Notes: generated by a model not told the origin, from the letters alone. A DNA stretch of 64,000 nt from Gammaproteobacteria bacterium (GCA_028293765.1 JAQGOG010000067.1:27236-91235), one strand, 5' to 3'. Numbered from the stretch's first letter, positions 18,907 to 28,018 are shown. Program-made: numbers and translations.

Positions 18907-20178
18907 CTAGATTGTGAAATCGCTCTTTACTTTCTTGCGCACCGCCACACCCTTGATCTGCACGTAGTCCGGCAGTCCGTCCTTGTAGGGCGGATAGGCT
19001 TCGCCGGCGATCAACGGTTGCAGATAGCGGCGGCACGCGGCAGTGATACCGAAGCCATCTTCGGTGATGTATTCGCGCGGTACCTTCTTTTCTTTGTTCG
19101 CGACTTCCGCGAGCGGCACGTGGCCGATGACCCACTTGTACGGTTTCGAGGCCTTGCGGACGATGGTCGGCATCACGGCGTTGACGCCTTTCACGGCGAG
19201 CTCGACGGCTGCTTTGCCCACGGCGTAGGCCTGATCGGAGTCAACTTTGGATGCGATGTGACGGGCGGAGCGCTGCAGGTAATCCGCCACGGCCCAGTGA
19301 TACTTGTAGCCGTGCGCCTCCCGGATCATGTTGGCGACCACGGGCGCGACACCGCCAAGTTGTGTATGTCCGAAAGCGTCTTTCGTCCCCGCGTCGGCCA
19401 GAAATTTCCCGTCTGCGGTTGCGGCGCCTTCGGAAACGACGATGACGCAGTAACCGCAGTCCGCGACGGACTGCTTCACTTTGTCGAGGAACTTCTGTTG
19501 TTCAAACGGAATTTCCGGGAAGAGAATGATATGCGGAGCTTCGTTCGGCCTGGTGCCCGCGAGCCCCCCCGCAGCGGCAATCCAACCTGCGTGGCGTCCC
19601 ATGACCTCGAATACGAAGACTTTCGTCGATGTGCGCGCCATCGAGGCGACGTCGAGCGCCGCTTCGCGAGTGGACACCGCTACGTACTTCGCCACGGAAC
19701 CGAAACCTGGGCAGCAGTCAGTGTGCGGTAGATCGTTGTCGACCGTCTTCGGCACACCAACGCAGGTGATGGGGTAGCCGAGAGACTCGCCGATCTGCGA
19801 GACCTTCAGCGCGGTGTCCATCGAATCGTTGCCGCCGTTATAGAAAAAATAGCCGATCTCGTGAGCGCGGAATACTTCGATCAGGCGCTCGTACTCGGCA
19901 CGGTTCTGCTCGAGTCCCTTGAGCTTGAAGCGCGCCGAGCCGAAAGCGCCGGCCGGCGTGTGGCGGAGGCCGCGGATGGTAGCAGTGCTCTCGCGGCTAA
20001 CATCGATGAGGTCCTCCGTGAGAGCACCGATGATGCCGTGGCGTCCCGCGTAGACCTTCCCGATATATTTCGACTGCTTCATCGCGGTCTCGATGACCCC
20101 GCACGCCGAAGCATTGATGACGGCGGACACTCCGCCCGACTGGGCATAGAACGCGTTCTTCTTGACGGTCTTCTTCAT
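18907..20178 (-). CDS. pfp: Pyrophosphate--fructose-6-phosphate 1-phosphotransferase
   Basis: Phosphofructokinase of the PPi-using type, reversible and active in both glycolysis and gluconeogenesis. Substrate-site segments FYAQSGGVSAVINAS, YNGGNDSMDTA and GVPKTVDNDLP are visible. The Lys in PKTVDND replaces the Gly of ATP-dependent enzymes and is a marker of PPi specificity. MGRHAGW is the fructose-6-phosphate loop. ATG 20178 gives 423 residues; a TTG 33 nt upstream is less likely. It lies 298 bp upstream of hppA in the same orientation. Being freely reversible, it can also generate PPi for the pump. Confidence 0.93.
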   Translation of the reverse strand: MKKTVKKNAFYAQSGGVSAVINASACGVIETAMKQSKYIGKVYAGRHGIIGALTEDLIDVSRESTATIRGLRHTPAGAFGSARFKLKGLEQNRAEYERLIEVFRAHEIGYFFYNGGNDSMDTALKVSQIGESLGYPITCVGVPKTVDNDLPHTDCCPGFGSVAKYVAVSTREAALDVASMARTSTKVFVFEVMGRHAGWIAAAGGLAGTRPNEAPHIILFPEIPFEQQKFLDKVKQSVADCGYCVIVVSEGAATADGKFLADAGTKDAFGHTQLGGVAPVVANMIREAHGYKYHWAVADYLQRSARHIASKVDSDQAYAVGKAAVELAVKGVNAVMPTIVRKASKPYKWVIGHVPLAEVANKEKKVPREYITEDGFGITAACRRYLQPLIAGEAYPPYKDGLPDYVQIKGVAVRKKVKSDFTI

Positions 20179-20398
20179 GGTGTTGGCGGCCGGACAATTT
20201 GTGGCGGGCAAGAATAGCGCAGCCGATGCACCTTGCGCATATTGCGGACCGGCCTAGGGGACCGCGCACGACTCGGCCGGCCCGGCAATGGACGTGCGGG
20301 GCAAACTGCACACCGGCGCCTTATGAGCCCCGCCCGGGATCGTGCGCGCCTGCAGCGGCTGCTCGCGTGAAGGCGACCGTCAGGCAGTCAGATGCCGT

Positions 20399-20427
20399 TT
20401 GACCTCTTATGGGGCGGCCGGTAACGT
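20399..20427 (+). promoter_or_regulatory. Possible sigma-70 promoter for adk
   Basis: TTGACC (5 of 6 to the -35 consensus), a 17-bp spacer and TAACGT (3 of 6 to the -10 consensus), 40 bp before the adk start. The rest of the 288-bp divergent gap with pfp shows no gene. Confidence 0.35.
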
Positions 20428-20466
20428 GGCGAGCCTTTCGCGGCCACGGGATCGGTCTCTTAAAAC

Positions 20467-21540
20467 ATGCGCATCGTTCTATTGGGCGCGCCCGGCTCCG
20501 GCAAGGGCACCCAGTCTCAGCGGCTCGTCGAGCGGCACGGTATCCCCCAGATATCCACGGGAGATTTGCTGCGCGCGGCGGTCACCAATGGCACCGATCT
20601 TGGGCTCAAGGCCAAGGAAGCCATGGATTCGGGCCGGCTGGTCGACGACGACATCGTGCTTGGGATGATTCGCGAGCGGCTGAGCGAGCCCGACGCCCAG
20701 CGGGGCTTCATCCTCGACGGCTTTCCACGCAACCTCGCCCAGGCGCGGGCGCTCGATACCCTTCTCAGCGAGCTGGGAAAGCCGCTGGATGCCGTTGTAC
20801 AGATGGATGTGGATTACGGTGAGCTTACGCGTCGGATATCCGGACGACGTACCTGCGCCGATTGCGGCCGAGTATTCAATCTCCTCACGTGCCCACCGGG
20901 GCAGGCCGAGAAGGACACCTGCCCGAAGACTGGCGGCCCGCATCGCCTTTTCCAGCGTCCGGACGACAACGAAGCGACGGTGGCGGAGCGTCTCAAGGTG
21001 TATGACGAGAAGACGAAGCCGCTGATCGAATTTTACAGAACGCAGGGCGCCCTGCGCTCGATCGACGCCGAGGGAGAGGTCGACAAGGTGACCGGGCGGC
21101 TGGAAGAAGCCCTCAAGTCGCCCCCGGGCTCTACAGCGCCAACCACGAAGCCAAAGCCAGCAGCGCGCCAGCCGACGCGCAAGCCCGAGCCGAAAGTCGC
21201 AGCGAATTCGAAGGGCGAAGGCGCAGCGAAGGGTAAAGGCAAAGACAACGCGGACGGCAAGAGCGGGGCGAAGCCCAAGACCCAACGCGCGGCCAAGTCA
21301 AACCCCGTTGCCGCCAAACGAGCACCTGGCAAGGCCGCTGGAACGGCAAAGCGCGCGCCCGCGAAGACTCGCAGCCCGAAGAAATCCCCCTCCCGTCAGG
21401 GCGGGACCGCGCGGGTCGGCGCCGCTAAAAAGAGCGGCACGTGGAAAAGTGCGGCGAACCAGCTTGCAAAGAAAAAGTCTGGCAAGAAAGCCGCTGGGCA
21501 GAAGGCTCCGGGAAAGAAAAAGGCCGGCAAGAAACGCTAA
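20467..21540 (+). CDS. adk: Adenylate kinase with histone-like C-terminal extension
   Basis: Catalyses ATP + AMP = 2 ADP. Residues 1 to ~218 are a complete long-form adenylate kinase: P-loop GAPGSGKGT (7-15), AMP site STGDLLRAAV, FILDGFPRNLAQA, and a LID with Cys130, Cys133 and Cys152 (CADC...CPKTGG) resembling the zinc-binding type but with Thr at the fourth position. Residues ~221-357 form an added tail rich in Lys, Ala, Pro and Gly (for example KKKSGKKAAGQKAPGKKK), like H1-type bacterial histone-like proteins. The frame is uninterrupted, so this is a real fusion or extension in this sequence. The tail suggests nucleic-acid or polyphosphate binding (inference). Confidence 0.96.
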   Translation: MRIVLLGAPGSGKGTQSQRLVERHGIPQISTGDLLRAAVTNGTDLGLKAKEAMDSGRLVDDDIVLGMIRERLSEPDAQRGFILDGFPRNLAQARALDTLLSELGKPLDAVVQMDVDYGELTRRISGRRTCADCGRVFNLLTCPPGQAEKDTCPKTGGPHRLFQRPDDNEATVAERLKVYDEKTKPLIEFYRTQGALRSIDAEGEVDKVTGRLEEALKSPPGSTAPTTKPKPAARQPTRKPEPKVAANSKGEGAAKGKGKDNADGKSGAKPKTQRAAKSNPVAAKRAPGKAAGTAKRAPAKTRSPKKSPSRQGGTARVGAAKKSGTWKSAANQLAKKKSGKKAAGQKAPGKKKAGKKR

Positions 21541-21736
21541 CGTGCCGTCTCACGCGCCGGCGACGCCAAATTCACCAACGCGGGGGCGCGGCGACAGCGG
21601 GCCAGGGCGACAATACGATGCCAGCGACAGTGGCCCGGCACGACAACGGGCAGCAGGGCTTCTAACTGGGCGCGGGTATCGGGATGGCGATGCTGGCGAC
21701 CGTGGCCCCCGGCGCGACAACGCGGGGCCCCGGCTT

Positions 21737-22999
21737 CTAGCTCAGCAGGGGCTCCGGGAGGGCGATGCTCGCTTCGCGGCCGGCCAGGCGAGCGACCACC
21801 TTCACCAGCTCATCGGGTTCGACGGGCTTCGAGAGATGCATCTGGAATCCGGCCTCGCGAGCGCGCGCGGCGTCCTCCGGCCGAGAGTATGCGGTCAGCG
21901 CCGCCGCCGGCAGATCTTCCGGGCTGGTCGTCGAACGCACGGCCCGGATCAGCTCATAGCCGTCGCGGCCGGGCATGCTCACGTCCGAGATCAGCACATG
22001 GGGATTGAAGGCGCCGAGGGTCGCAAGCGCGGCTTCGACCGATGGCGCGGCCGCCACCTGCGCCTGGCTGTCGCCGAGTACCCGCCTGAGCAGATCCAAG
22101 GTGTCCGGCTCGTCATCCACGACGAGCACGCGTAAGCCGGTCAAGTTCACCTGGTAACCGTGTATTTCCGCGGCTGGACCGTGCTCCTGCGGTTCGTCTT
22201 CTGCGGCGACTCCATTTCGATTGTCCAGCTCATCGCGTGGGGCGACCCGAGGCAGAAGGACCGTGAAAGTGGCGCCATGATTCAAGCCGGCGCTGGTCGC
22301 GGCGACCGTCCCACCGTGCAGTTCCACGAGCCGCTTCGCAAGCGAAAGCCCCAGCCCCAGGCCCGAGTAGCGATGCTCGTCCGGCGCCTCGGCGCGCCAG
22401 AAGCGGTCGAATACGTACGGGAGGAGTTCGTTGGCGATCCCGGCGCCGGTATCGCTGACGGCGATCTGGCACTGGCCGCCTGCGGTCCGTACCGTGACTT
22501 TCGCCCGGCCGCCACGCGGCGTGAACTTGATCGCGTTGCTGAGCAGATGCCAGACAACCTGTTGAAGTCGTTGCGGATCGCCGAAAACGAGGCACTCCGG
22601 CGTCGCCAGATGCTTTTCGAGGATGACGCCCTTGCTGCCGGCTGACGGCTGCAGGATATCGAGCGCCGCTTCGACGATTTCGCAGATGTCCGTCTCTTCG
22701 GGATCCACGCGGATCTTGCCGGTCGAGACGGCGCTCAGGTCGAGCAGATCATCGACGATGTGTGCCAGCAGCCGCGCGTTGCGCGCTATGGTCTGGCCAC
22801 CGGACTGCGTTTCTTCGACTCCGAGGCGGCCCAGCTCCATGAGCCGGGACCAGCCCAGAATGGCGTTGAGGGGCGCGCGCAGCTCGTGACCGAGGGCTTC
22901 CAGGAATTCATCCTTCAGCCTTCCGCTGCGCTCGGCTTCAATACGTGCGGTGCGCTCGCTGGCGAGCAGGGCACGCAGCTGCTGTAGGGGTTCATCCAT
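21737..22999 (-). CDS. Hybrid histidine kinase with C-terminal receiver
   Basis: Soluble (no membrane helix) two-component hybrid kinase of 420 residues. A short coiled coil leads to HisKA with the phospho-accepting His38 in ALGHELRAPLNAIL, then HATPase (LLSNAIKFTPRGG, VSDTGAGI, GLGLSLAKRLVELHGG), and a C-terminal receiver (VLVVDDEPDT, LISDVSMPG, LSKPVEPDEL). ATG 22999 is preferred to the in-frame TTG at 23017. There is no sensory domain in the protein, so input must come through a partner or through the receiver. It is transcribed alone and faces the adk gene convergently. Confidence 0.93.
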   Translation of the reverse strand: MDEPLQQLRALLASERTARIEAERSGRLKDEFLEALGHELRAPLNAILGWSRLMELGRLGVEETQSGGQTIARNARLLAHIVDDLLDLSAVSTGKIRVDPEETDICEIVEAALDILQPSAGSKGVILEKHLATPECLVFGDPQRLQQVVWHLLSNAIKFTPRGGRAKVTVRTAGGQCQIAVSDTGAGIANELLPYVFDRFWRAEAPDEHRYSGLGLGLSLAKRLVELHGGTVAATSAGLNHGATFTVLLPRVAPRDELDNRNGVAAEDEPQEHGPAAEIHGYQVNLTGLRVLVVDDEPDTLDLLRRVLGDSQAQVAAAPSVEAALATLGAFNPHVLISDVSMPGRDGYELIRAVRSTTSPEDLPAAALTAYSRPEDAARAREAGFQMHLSKPVEPDELVKVVARLAGREASIALPEPLLS

Positions 23000-23044
23000 A
23001 ACGCCCAACGATAGCAAGCGCGGTGCCCCCGGGATACCCGAGTT

Positions 23045-24163
23045 TCAAAGCGCCGCCAACATCTGCTCGCCGACGACGCCGCGCCGCCAGCCCCGCAGCA
23101 CGGCGACGTCCTGCCGGCCGTCCGCGAGTTGCTCGAGATCGCGCCGGGTCGCCAGGATCTCGGGGCTCAGGTTCAGATCGGCGGCGATCGACTGGTTGAG
23201 CACACCTAGTTTTTTCACCAGGGCGGTCTTCAGGGGATCGGGCCGTTGCCGTCCCTGGATGGCCGGGGCCGGATCGGCGATTTCCGCCGCGCGCACGCAC
23301 GCGAGCAAATCTTCGCTGCAATGCTTCACGACGCCGGCCGGCAGTTCTGCCATCGCAGCCAGCGCTTCGACCGAGCGAGGCACCTGCAGAACGATCTCAC
23401 GCAATGCCGTGTCATCGAGAATCCAGCCTCGCGGGCGGTTGCGCTCGATAGCGCGGCGCTCGCGCCAGGCCGCAAGCTCGCGCGCAAGGCGGATGCGCGC
23501 CTCATCGAGGCCGCGCAGTCCCTTTACGCGCAGCCATGCCTGCTCCGGCTCTGTCGTGAAGCTGCGGGTGTCGTCCAATGCGGCGAGCTCCTCGGCCAGC
23601 CACGTGAGTCGACCTAGCTTTTGCAGCTGCTCCTCCAGCAGAGATTTGAGGGGCAACAGATAGCGCACGTCATCCAGTGCGTACTCGATCTGCTCGGGCG
23701 ACAGCGGCCGGCGGGACCAGTCCGTGCGCGTGTGAGTTTTCGCCAGCTCATGTCCGATCAACCGGCGGACGAGCTCGGCATAACCGACCTGTGCGGGCAG
23801 GCCGGTGAGCGCGGCGGCGATCTGCGTATCAAACACCGGCCGCACCAGGCCGGCGACGGGAAACAGCACCTCGATGTCCTGGCGAGAGGCGTGCATGACC
23901 TTGACGATTCCCGGCGCCGTGAGCGCACGAGCGATCGGCGTGAGATCGGGGAGGGCGATGGGGTCGACGCATGTGGCGTCGCTATCGGACGACACCTGCA
24001 CGAGGCAGAGCTCGGCGCGATAGGTGCGCTCCCGCAGGAACTCGGTGTCGAGGCCTATGCCCTCGAGCGTGTCGAGACGCGTGCCAAGCTCGGCAAGGGC
24101 TTGGGATGTCGTGACTATGGGCTGCAACGGGTTTGATGATGACCTGTACAATCGGGCGCGCAC
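23045..24163 (-). CDS. rnd: Ribonuclease D
   Basis: 3'-5' exoribonuclease that trims tRNA 3' ends. DEDDy catalytic residues are visible: LDTEFLRERTY (Asp, Glu), HASRQDIEVL (Asp) and YALDDVRYLLPL (Tyr/Asp). Two C-terminal HRDC-like helical regions follow (ELAAWRERRAIERNRPRGWILDD-type segment and the C-terminal DLNLSPEILATRRDLE). Length fits the family. The GTG start at 24163 is the longest; a TTG at 24127 (MQPIVTTSQALAE) matches known N-termini better and may be the real start. It is divergent from the membrane-protein gene at 24196. Confidence 0.93.
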   Translation of the reverse strand: MRARLYRSSSNPLQPIVTTSQALAELGTRLDTLEGIGLDTEFLRERTYRAELCLVQVSSDSDATCVDPIALPDLTPIARALTAPGIVKVMHASRQDIEVLFPVAGLVRPVFDTQIAAALTGLPAQVGYAELVRRLIGHELAKTHTRTDWSRRPLSPEQIEYALDDVRYLLPLKSLLEEQLQKLGRLTWLAEELAALDDTRSFTTEPEQAWLRVKGLRGLDEARIRLARELAAWRERRAIERNRPRGWILDDTALREIVLQVPRSVEALAAMAELPAGVVKHCSEDLLACVRAAEIADPAPAIQGRQRPDPLKTALVKKLGVLNQSIAADLNLSPEILATRRDLEQLADGRQDVAVLRGWRRGVVGEQMLAAL

Positions 24164-24195
24164 ATTATGCGAGTCGAGCGACAGTACCGAAAGCC

Positions 24196-24711
24196 ATGAA
24201 GGAGCTCATTCAGCTCTTTACGCAAATTACGCTGCTCCGCAGAGGGCCCCAGGACCTGCCGGCCTCTCCGTTGCTGCTGGCGCTGACCGTCGCCGGATAT
24301 TTCGTCGTGAACTTCCTCGTGAGCGCCCTGATGCCCCCCGTCGCGGGCTGGCCCGGGCATCTGGCCATCGACGTGGCATTCCAGCTCGTATGGTACGTCC
24401 TGCTGCTGCGCCTCGCCGGTAAGTCCGAGCGTACCCTGCAGACCACCACGGCCGTTTTTGGCTTCCAGGCAGTGCTTTCGCCCCTGTTGGTCCTCTCCGA
24501 ATGGCTCATGCGCCGCTTCGCGCAGGATACGACCTGGCAGTTTCCGGTGACGCTGATGGGGCTCGTGCTCGTCATCTGGGTGATCGCCGCCAACAGTCAC
24601 GTGGTGAAGGCCGCCCTCGAATGGTCGAGCCCGGCGAGCGTCGCGCTCGTGATCCTCCAGATTCTCGCCGGACAGATCCTGCTGTTCGCCCTCTTTCCCG
24701 CCAGCACCTGA
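24196..24711 (+). CDS. Integral membrane protein of unknown function
   Basis: 171-residue protein opening MKELIQLFTQITLLRRGPQD, with four or five hydrophobic helices (about 27-50, 60-75, 85-105, 115-132, 145-168). It resembles small Yip1-like inner-membrane proteins in layout, but I cannot assign it to a family with confidence. ATG 24196 is chosen because the conserved-looking reading begins there and it lies just after CCGAAAG. It ends 8 bp before mpl, so the two are probably co-transcribed; whether it has any role in murein recycling is unknown. Confidence 0.85.
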   Translation: MKELIQLFTQITLLRRGPQDLPASPLLLALTVAGYFVVNFLVSALMPPVAGWPGHLAIDVAFQLVWYVLLLRLAGKSERTLQTTTAVFGFQAVLSPLLVLSEWLMRRFAQDTTWQFPVTLMGLVLVIWVIAANSHVVKAALEWSSPASVALVILQILAGQILLFALFPAST

Positions 24712-24719
24712 CATTTCCG

Positions 24720-26120
24720 ATGCACGTACATATCCTTGGAATCAGCGGTACATTCATGGGTGGCATCGCCGCCATCGCCCGGGCGGCCGGCCATCGCGTG
24801 ACCGGCTCCGATCGCAACGTCTACCCGCCCATGAGCACGCAGCTCGAGGCGCTCGGGATCGATGTGATCCAGGGGTTCGAGGCGGAGCAGCTGGACCCGG
24901 CGCCCGACATCGTGGTCGTGGGTAACGTCATGACGCGGGGGCAGCCGGTCGTCGAGGCCCTTCTCGAGCGCGGGCTGCCCTACGCCTCGGGACCTGAGTG
25001 GCTGTCGCGAGAAGTGCTCAAGGAGCGCTGGGTGCTCGCGGTCGCCGGCACACACGGCAAGACGACGACCTCCTCTGTATTGGCGTGGATTCTCGAACAC
25101 GCGGGCCTCGCGCCCGGGTTCCTGATCGGGGGCGTGCCGGCGAACTTCGATACGAGCGCGCGGCTCGGGCGCGATCCATTCTTCGTGATCGAGGCTGACG
25201 AGTACGACACCGCATTCTTCGACAAACGGGCGAAGTTCGTGCACTACCGTCCGCGTACCGTAATCCTCAACAACCTCGAGTACGACCATGCGGATATCTA
25301 TCCGGACGTCGCCTCGATCCAGCGGCAGTTTCATCATCTCGTGCGCATCGTGCCTGGCGGTGGACGCATCGTCTGGAACGCGAGCGATGTGCGCCTTCAG
25401 GAAACGCTCGCCATGGGCTGTTGGACGCCGAGAGAAGGCTTTGCGCGCGCGGATGGCAAGGACGTGTTGTGGACCGCCAGGCCGGTCGGCGTCGTGGACG
25501 ATTACTCGCAGTTCGAAGTGCTCGAAGCGGGGCGGCCCCGTGGCACGGTGCAGTGGTCGCTGATCGGCGCTCACAACATGGAGAATGCGCTAGCGGCGAT
25601 CGCCGCTGCTCGCCACGCCGGCGTCACCGTCGAGCATGCGATCGACGCGCTGCAGTCATTCGAGGGAATTGCGCGCCGCATGCAGGTGCGAGGCGAGATC
25701 AACGGCGTCCGCGTCTACGACGACTTCGCGCACCATCCCACCGCCATCGCCACGACCTTGGACGGCCTGCGCCGACGGGTCGGTCGCGCCCGGATCATTG
25801 CCGTACTCGAGCCTCGCTCAAACACAATGCGTATGGGTGTGCACCAGGATACGTTGGCGGCTTCGCTCGCGGGTGCAGACGAGGTCTGGCTATATACTCC
25901 TGCGGACATCGGTTGGAATGCTGGGGCAGTTGTTGCCTCGCTCGGCGCTCGCGGGCACGCCAGTCACGATGTGAATACCCTCGCCAGCAACCTTGCCAAG
26001 ACGGCTCGTGCCGGTGATCACGTGCTCATCATGAGCAATGGCGGGTTCGACGGCTTACACGGGAAGCTGCTCGCAGCGCTCGAGCGGACGACTCAGGTCG
26101 AGACGAGCCAGGACGCATGA
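24720..26120 (+). CDS. mpl: UDP-N-acetylmuramate:L-Ala-gamma-D-Glu-meso-DAP ligase
   Basis: Murein-recycling ligase that attaches the recovered tripeptide to UDP-MurNAc. Mur-ligase features are clear: N-terminal Rossmann segment HILGISGTFMGGIAAIARA, ATP-binding VAGTHGKTTTSSVLAWILE, the EADEYDTAFFDKRAKFVHY block characteristic of Mpl, YDDFAHHPTAI, and EPRSNTMRMG. 466 residues fits the family. Start ATG 24720 sits 8 bp after the preceding membrane-protein gene. It is followed after 10 bp by the Lon-substrate-binding-domain gene. Confidence 0.97.
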   Translation: MHVHILGISGTFMGGIAAIARAAGHRVTGSDRNVYPPMSTQLEALGIDVIQGFEAEQLDPAPDIVVVGNVMTRGQPVVEALLERGLPYASGPEWLSREVLKERWVLAVAGTHGKTTTSSVLAWILEHAGLAPGFLIGGVPANFDTSARLGRDPFFVIEADEYDTAFFDKRAKFVHYRPRTVILNNLEYDHADIYPDVASIQRQFHHLVRIVPGGGRIVWNASDVRLQETLAMGCWTPREGFARADGKDVLWTARPVGVVDDYSQFEVLEAGRPRGTVQWSLIGAHNMENALAAIAAARHAGVTVEHAIDALQSFEGIARRMQVRGEINGVRVYDDFAHHPTAIATTLDGLRRRVGRARIIAVLEPRSNTMRMGVHQDTLAASLAGADEVWLYTPADIGWNAGAVVASLGARGHASHDVNTLASNLAKTARAGDHVLIMSNGGFDGLHGKLLAALERTTQVETSQDA

Positions 26121-26130
26121 GTCAACGCGC

Positions 26131-26757
26131 ATGAGTCAGGCAAAAACGTCGGGACTCATGCATACGGAAGCGGCGGGACCTGGTGCACTACCGCTCTTTC
26201 CATTGAACACTGTGTTATTTCCCGGCGGCGCGCTGCCCTTGCGCATCTTCGAGACACGCTACGTCGATATGGTGCGCCGCTGCATGCGGGACGCCAGTCC
26301 GTTTGGGGTCGTGTTGATCCGTTCTGGTAGCGAAGTGGGCACGGTTGCCGATACGGCAGACCTCGGCACTACCGCACGCATAGTGGATTTCGACGCGATG
26401 CCTGACGGTCTGCTGGGCATCACGTGCAGGGGCGATCGCAAGTTCCGCGTGATCAAACGCTGGCAGCAGAGCGACGGGCTCAACCTGGGCGATATCGAAT
26501 ATCTACCGCCGGAAGAGGCTGTAGGGCTGCCCGACGAGTACCGGCACCTGGGTGAGTTGCTGCGTCAAATACTGCCGGAGCTCGGCGAGCTGTACGCCGA
26601 TGTGAGCGGGGATTTTGCTGACGCGTCGTGGGTAAGCTGCCGCCTGGCTGAGATTCTGCCGCTCACTCTGTCCGACAGGCTCGGACTTCTCGAGCTGGAC
26701 GATCCGCTCGTGCGGCTGTCGAAGCTGAGTCCGCTCGTGCGGCGTGTGGACATTTGA
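26131..26757 (+). CDS. Lon protease substrate-binding-domain protein
   Basis: 208-residue protein consisting of an N-terminal LON (ASPRE/PUA-like) domain without the AAA+ or protease parts of Lon. The signature LPLFPLNTVLFPGGALPLRIFE and the FGVVLIRSGSEVG block identify it. Such stand-alone proteins are widespread; they are presumed to bind peptides or unfolded proteins, but no activity is established. ATG 26131 lies 10 bp after mpl; a second in-frame ATG 27 nt later is also possible since the first ten residues are not conserved-looking. It is probably in one transcript with mpl and the M19-like gene. Confidence 0.92.
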   Translation: MSQAKTSGLMHTEAAGPGALPLFPLNTVLFPGGALPLRIFETRYVDMVRRCMRDASPFGVVLIRSGSEVGTVADTADLGTTARIVDFDAMPDGLLGITCRGDRKFRVIKRWQQSDGLNLGDIEYLPPEEAVGLPDEYRHLGELLRQILPELGELYADVSGDFADASWVSCRLAEILPLTLSDRLGLLELDDPLVRLSKLSPLVRRVDI

Positions 26758-26767
26758 AGGGGAACCG

Positions 26768-27988
26768 ATGCAAGTAAACGAATCGATCCGGCGCCATGTG
26801 CCGTTGGATCGCCGCGATTTCCTCGCGCTCGCGGCAAGTGTTGTAGCAGCGCCGGCAGCGCTCGCGGCGCAGCCTGCCGTTCCCCGCCGCTCCGCGCCGC
26901 GAATGACCGCCGCACCCTGGAGCAATGCGATCATCGTCAACGCCCTCGGCGGCCTGGAAAACCCCAACTCCATCGCGCCGGCAGATCCAGGCGCGCACAC
27001 CCAGGCGGTGCAGGGTTTCGAGGCGCTTACGCTCGACGAGCGGACCGTGCGCGAGGCACACGCAGCCGGGCTGACGGCCGTCAACGTCACGATAGGCTAT
27101 GTGGCCGGCAACATGGACCCGTTCGAGTACACAATGGCGCAGCTCGGCGAATGGGAGGCGTTGATCCGCGCGAATCCCAAGGACCTGCTGAAGATCTATT
27201 CGGCTGCCGACATTCTCCGGGCGCAGGCGGAGCGCCGGATCGGAGTGATCTACGGGTTCCAGAACGCGACGATGGTCGGCACGAAGCCCGAGCGCGTCGA
27301 TATCTTCTCGGACCTTGGCGTACGTGTCGTGCAGCTCACTTACAACCCGGCGAATCCGCTGGGCGACGGCTCGATGGCACAGGAGAATCGCGGGCTGACG
27401 ACGTTGGGTCACGAGGTCGTGGAGCGGCTCAACGCGAACCGGCTCATGGTCGACCTTTCTCACAGCGGACAGCAGACGTGCGTGGACGCGGCGCGCAGCT
27501 CGAAACAACCGATCTCGATCAATCACACCGGCTGCCGTGCCCTCAACGACGTCCCGCGCAACAAGACCGACGAAGAGCTGCGGCTCGTGGCTTCGAATGG
27601 CGGCTTTGTCGGCATCTACTTCATGCCGTTCCTGAATCCATCCGGTCATGCAACGGCCGAAGACGTCGTCGCGCACATTGATCACGCGGTGAACGTGTGC
27701 GGCGAAGATCATGTCGGTATCGGAACGGATGGCTCGGTGACTTCGATCGACGATCTGGAAGCGTACAAGGGGCGTCTGGCCAAGGAGATCGCGGCGCGGC
27801 GCGCCGCAGGCATCAGCGCCGCGGGCGAGCGCCCCGATACCTTTCCGTTCGTGGTCGACCTGCGCGGCGTCAACCAGTTTCGCGAGCTTGCCGATCGGTT
27901 GCAGCAGCGCGGTTACACGCCCAGCCGCATCGAAAAGATACTGGGACGCAACTTCCTGCGGTTTGCGAATGAGGTGTGGGGCGCTTAG
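26768..27988 (+). CDS. Exported M19 (membrane dipeptidase) family protein with altered metal site
   Basis: 406-residue peptidase-M19 homologue. A Tat-type leader (LDRRDFLALAASVVAAPAALA) indicates export of the folded protein. The TIM-barrel landmarks DLSHSGQQT (His232), INHTGCRAL (His253) and GIGTDGSV (Asp321) are kept. The N-terminal HxD metal pair of the family is replaced by NALGGLEN (59-65 region), and the bridging Glu by Gln165 in IYGFQNAT. So either metal binding differs or the protein is inactive. ATG 26768 has AAGGGGA upstream and overlaps nothing. It probably shares a transcript with mpl, which may hint at peptide recycling. Confidence 0.88.
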   Translation: MQVNESIRRHVPLDRRDFLALAASVVAAPAALAAQPAVPRRSAPRMTAAPWSNAIIVNALGGLENPNSIAPADPGAHTQAVQGFEALTLDERTVREAHAAGLTAVNVTIGYVAGNMDPFEYTMAQLGEWEALIRANPKDLLKIYSAADILRAQAERRIGVIYGFQNATMVGTKPERVDIFSDLGVRVVQLTYNPANPLGDGSMAQENRGLTTLGHEVVERLNANRLMVDLSHSGQQTCVDAARSSKQPISINHTGCRALNDVPRNKTDEELRLVASNGGFVGIYFMPFLNPSGHATAEDVVAHIDHAVNVCGEDHVGIGTDGSVTSIDDLEAYKGRLAKEIAARRAAGISAAGERPDTFPFVVDLRGVNQFRELADRLQQRGYTPSRIEKILGRNFLRFANEVWGA

Positions 27989-28018
27989 GAGTCGGACACG
28001 ACGAGCCGACGGGCGGGC

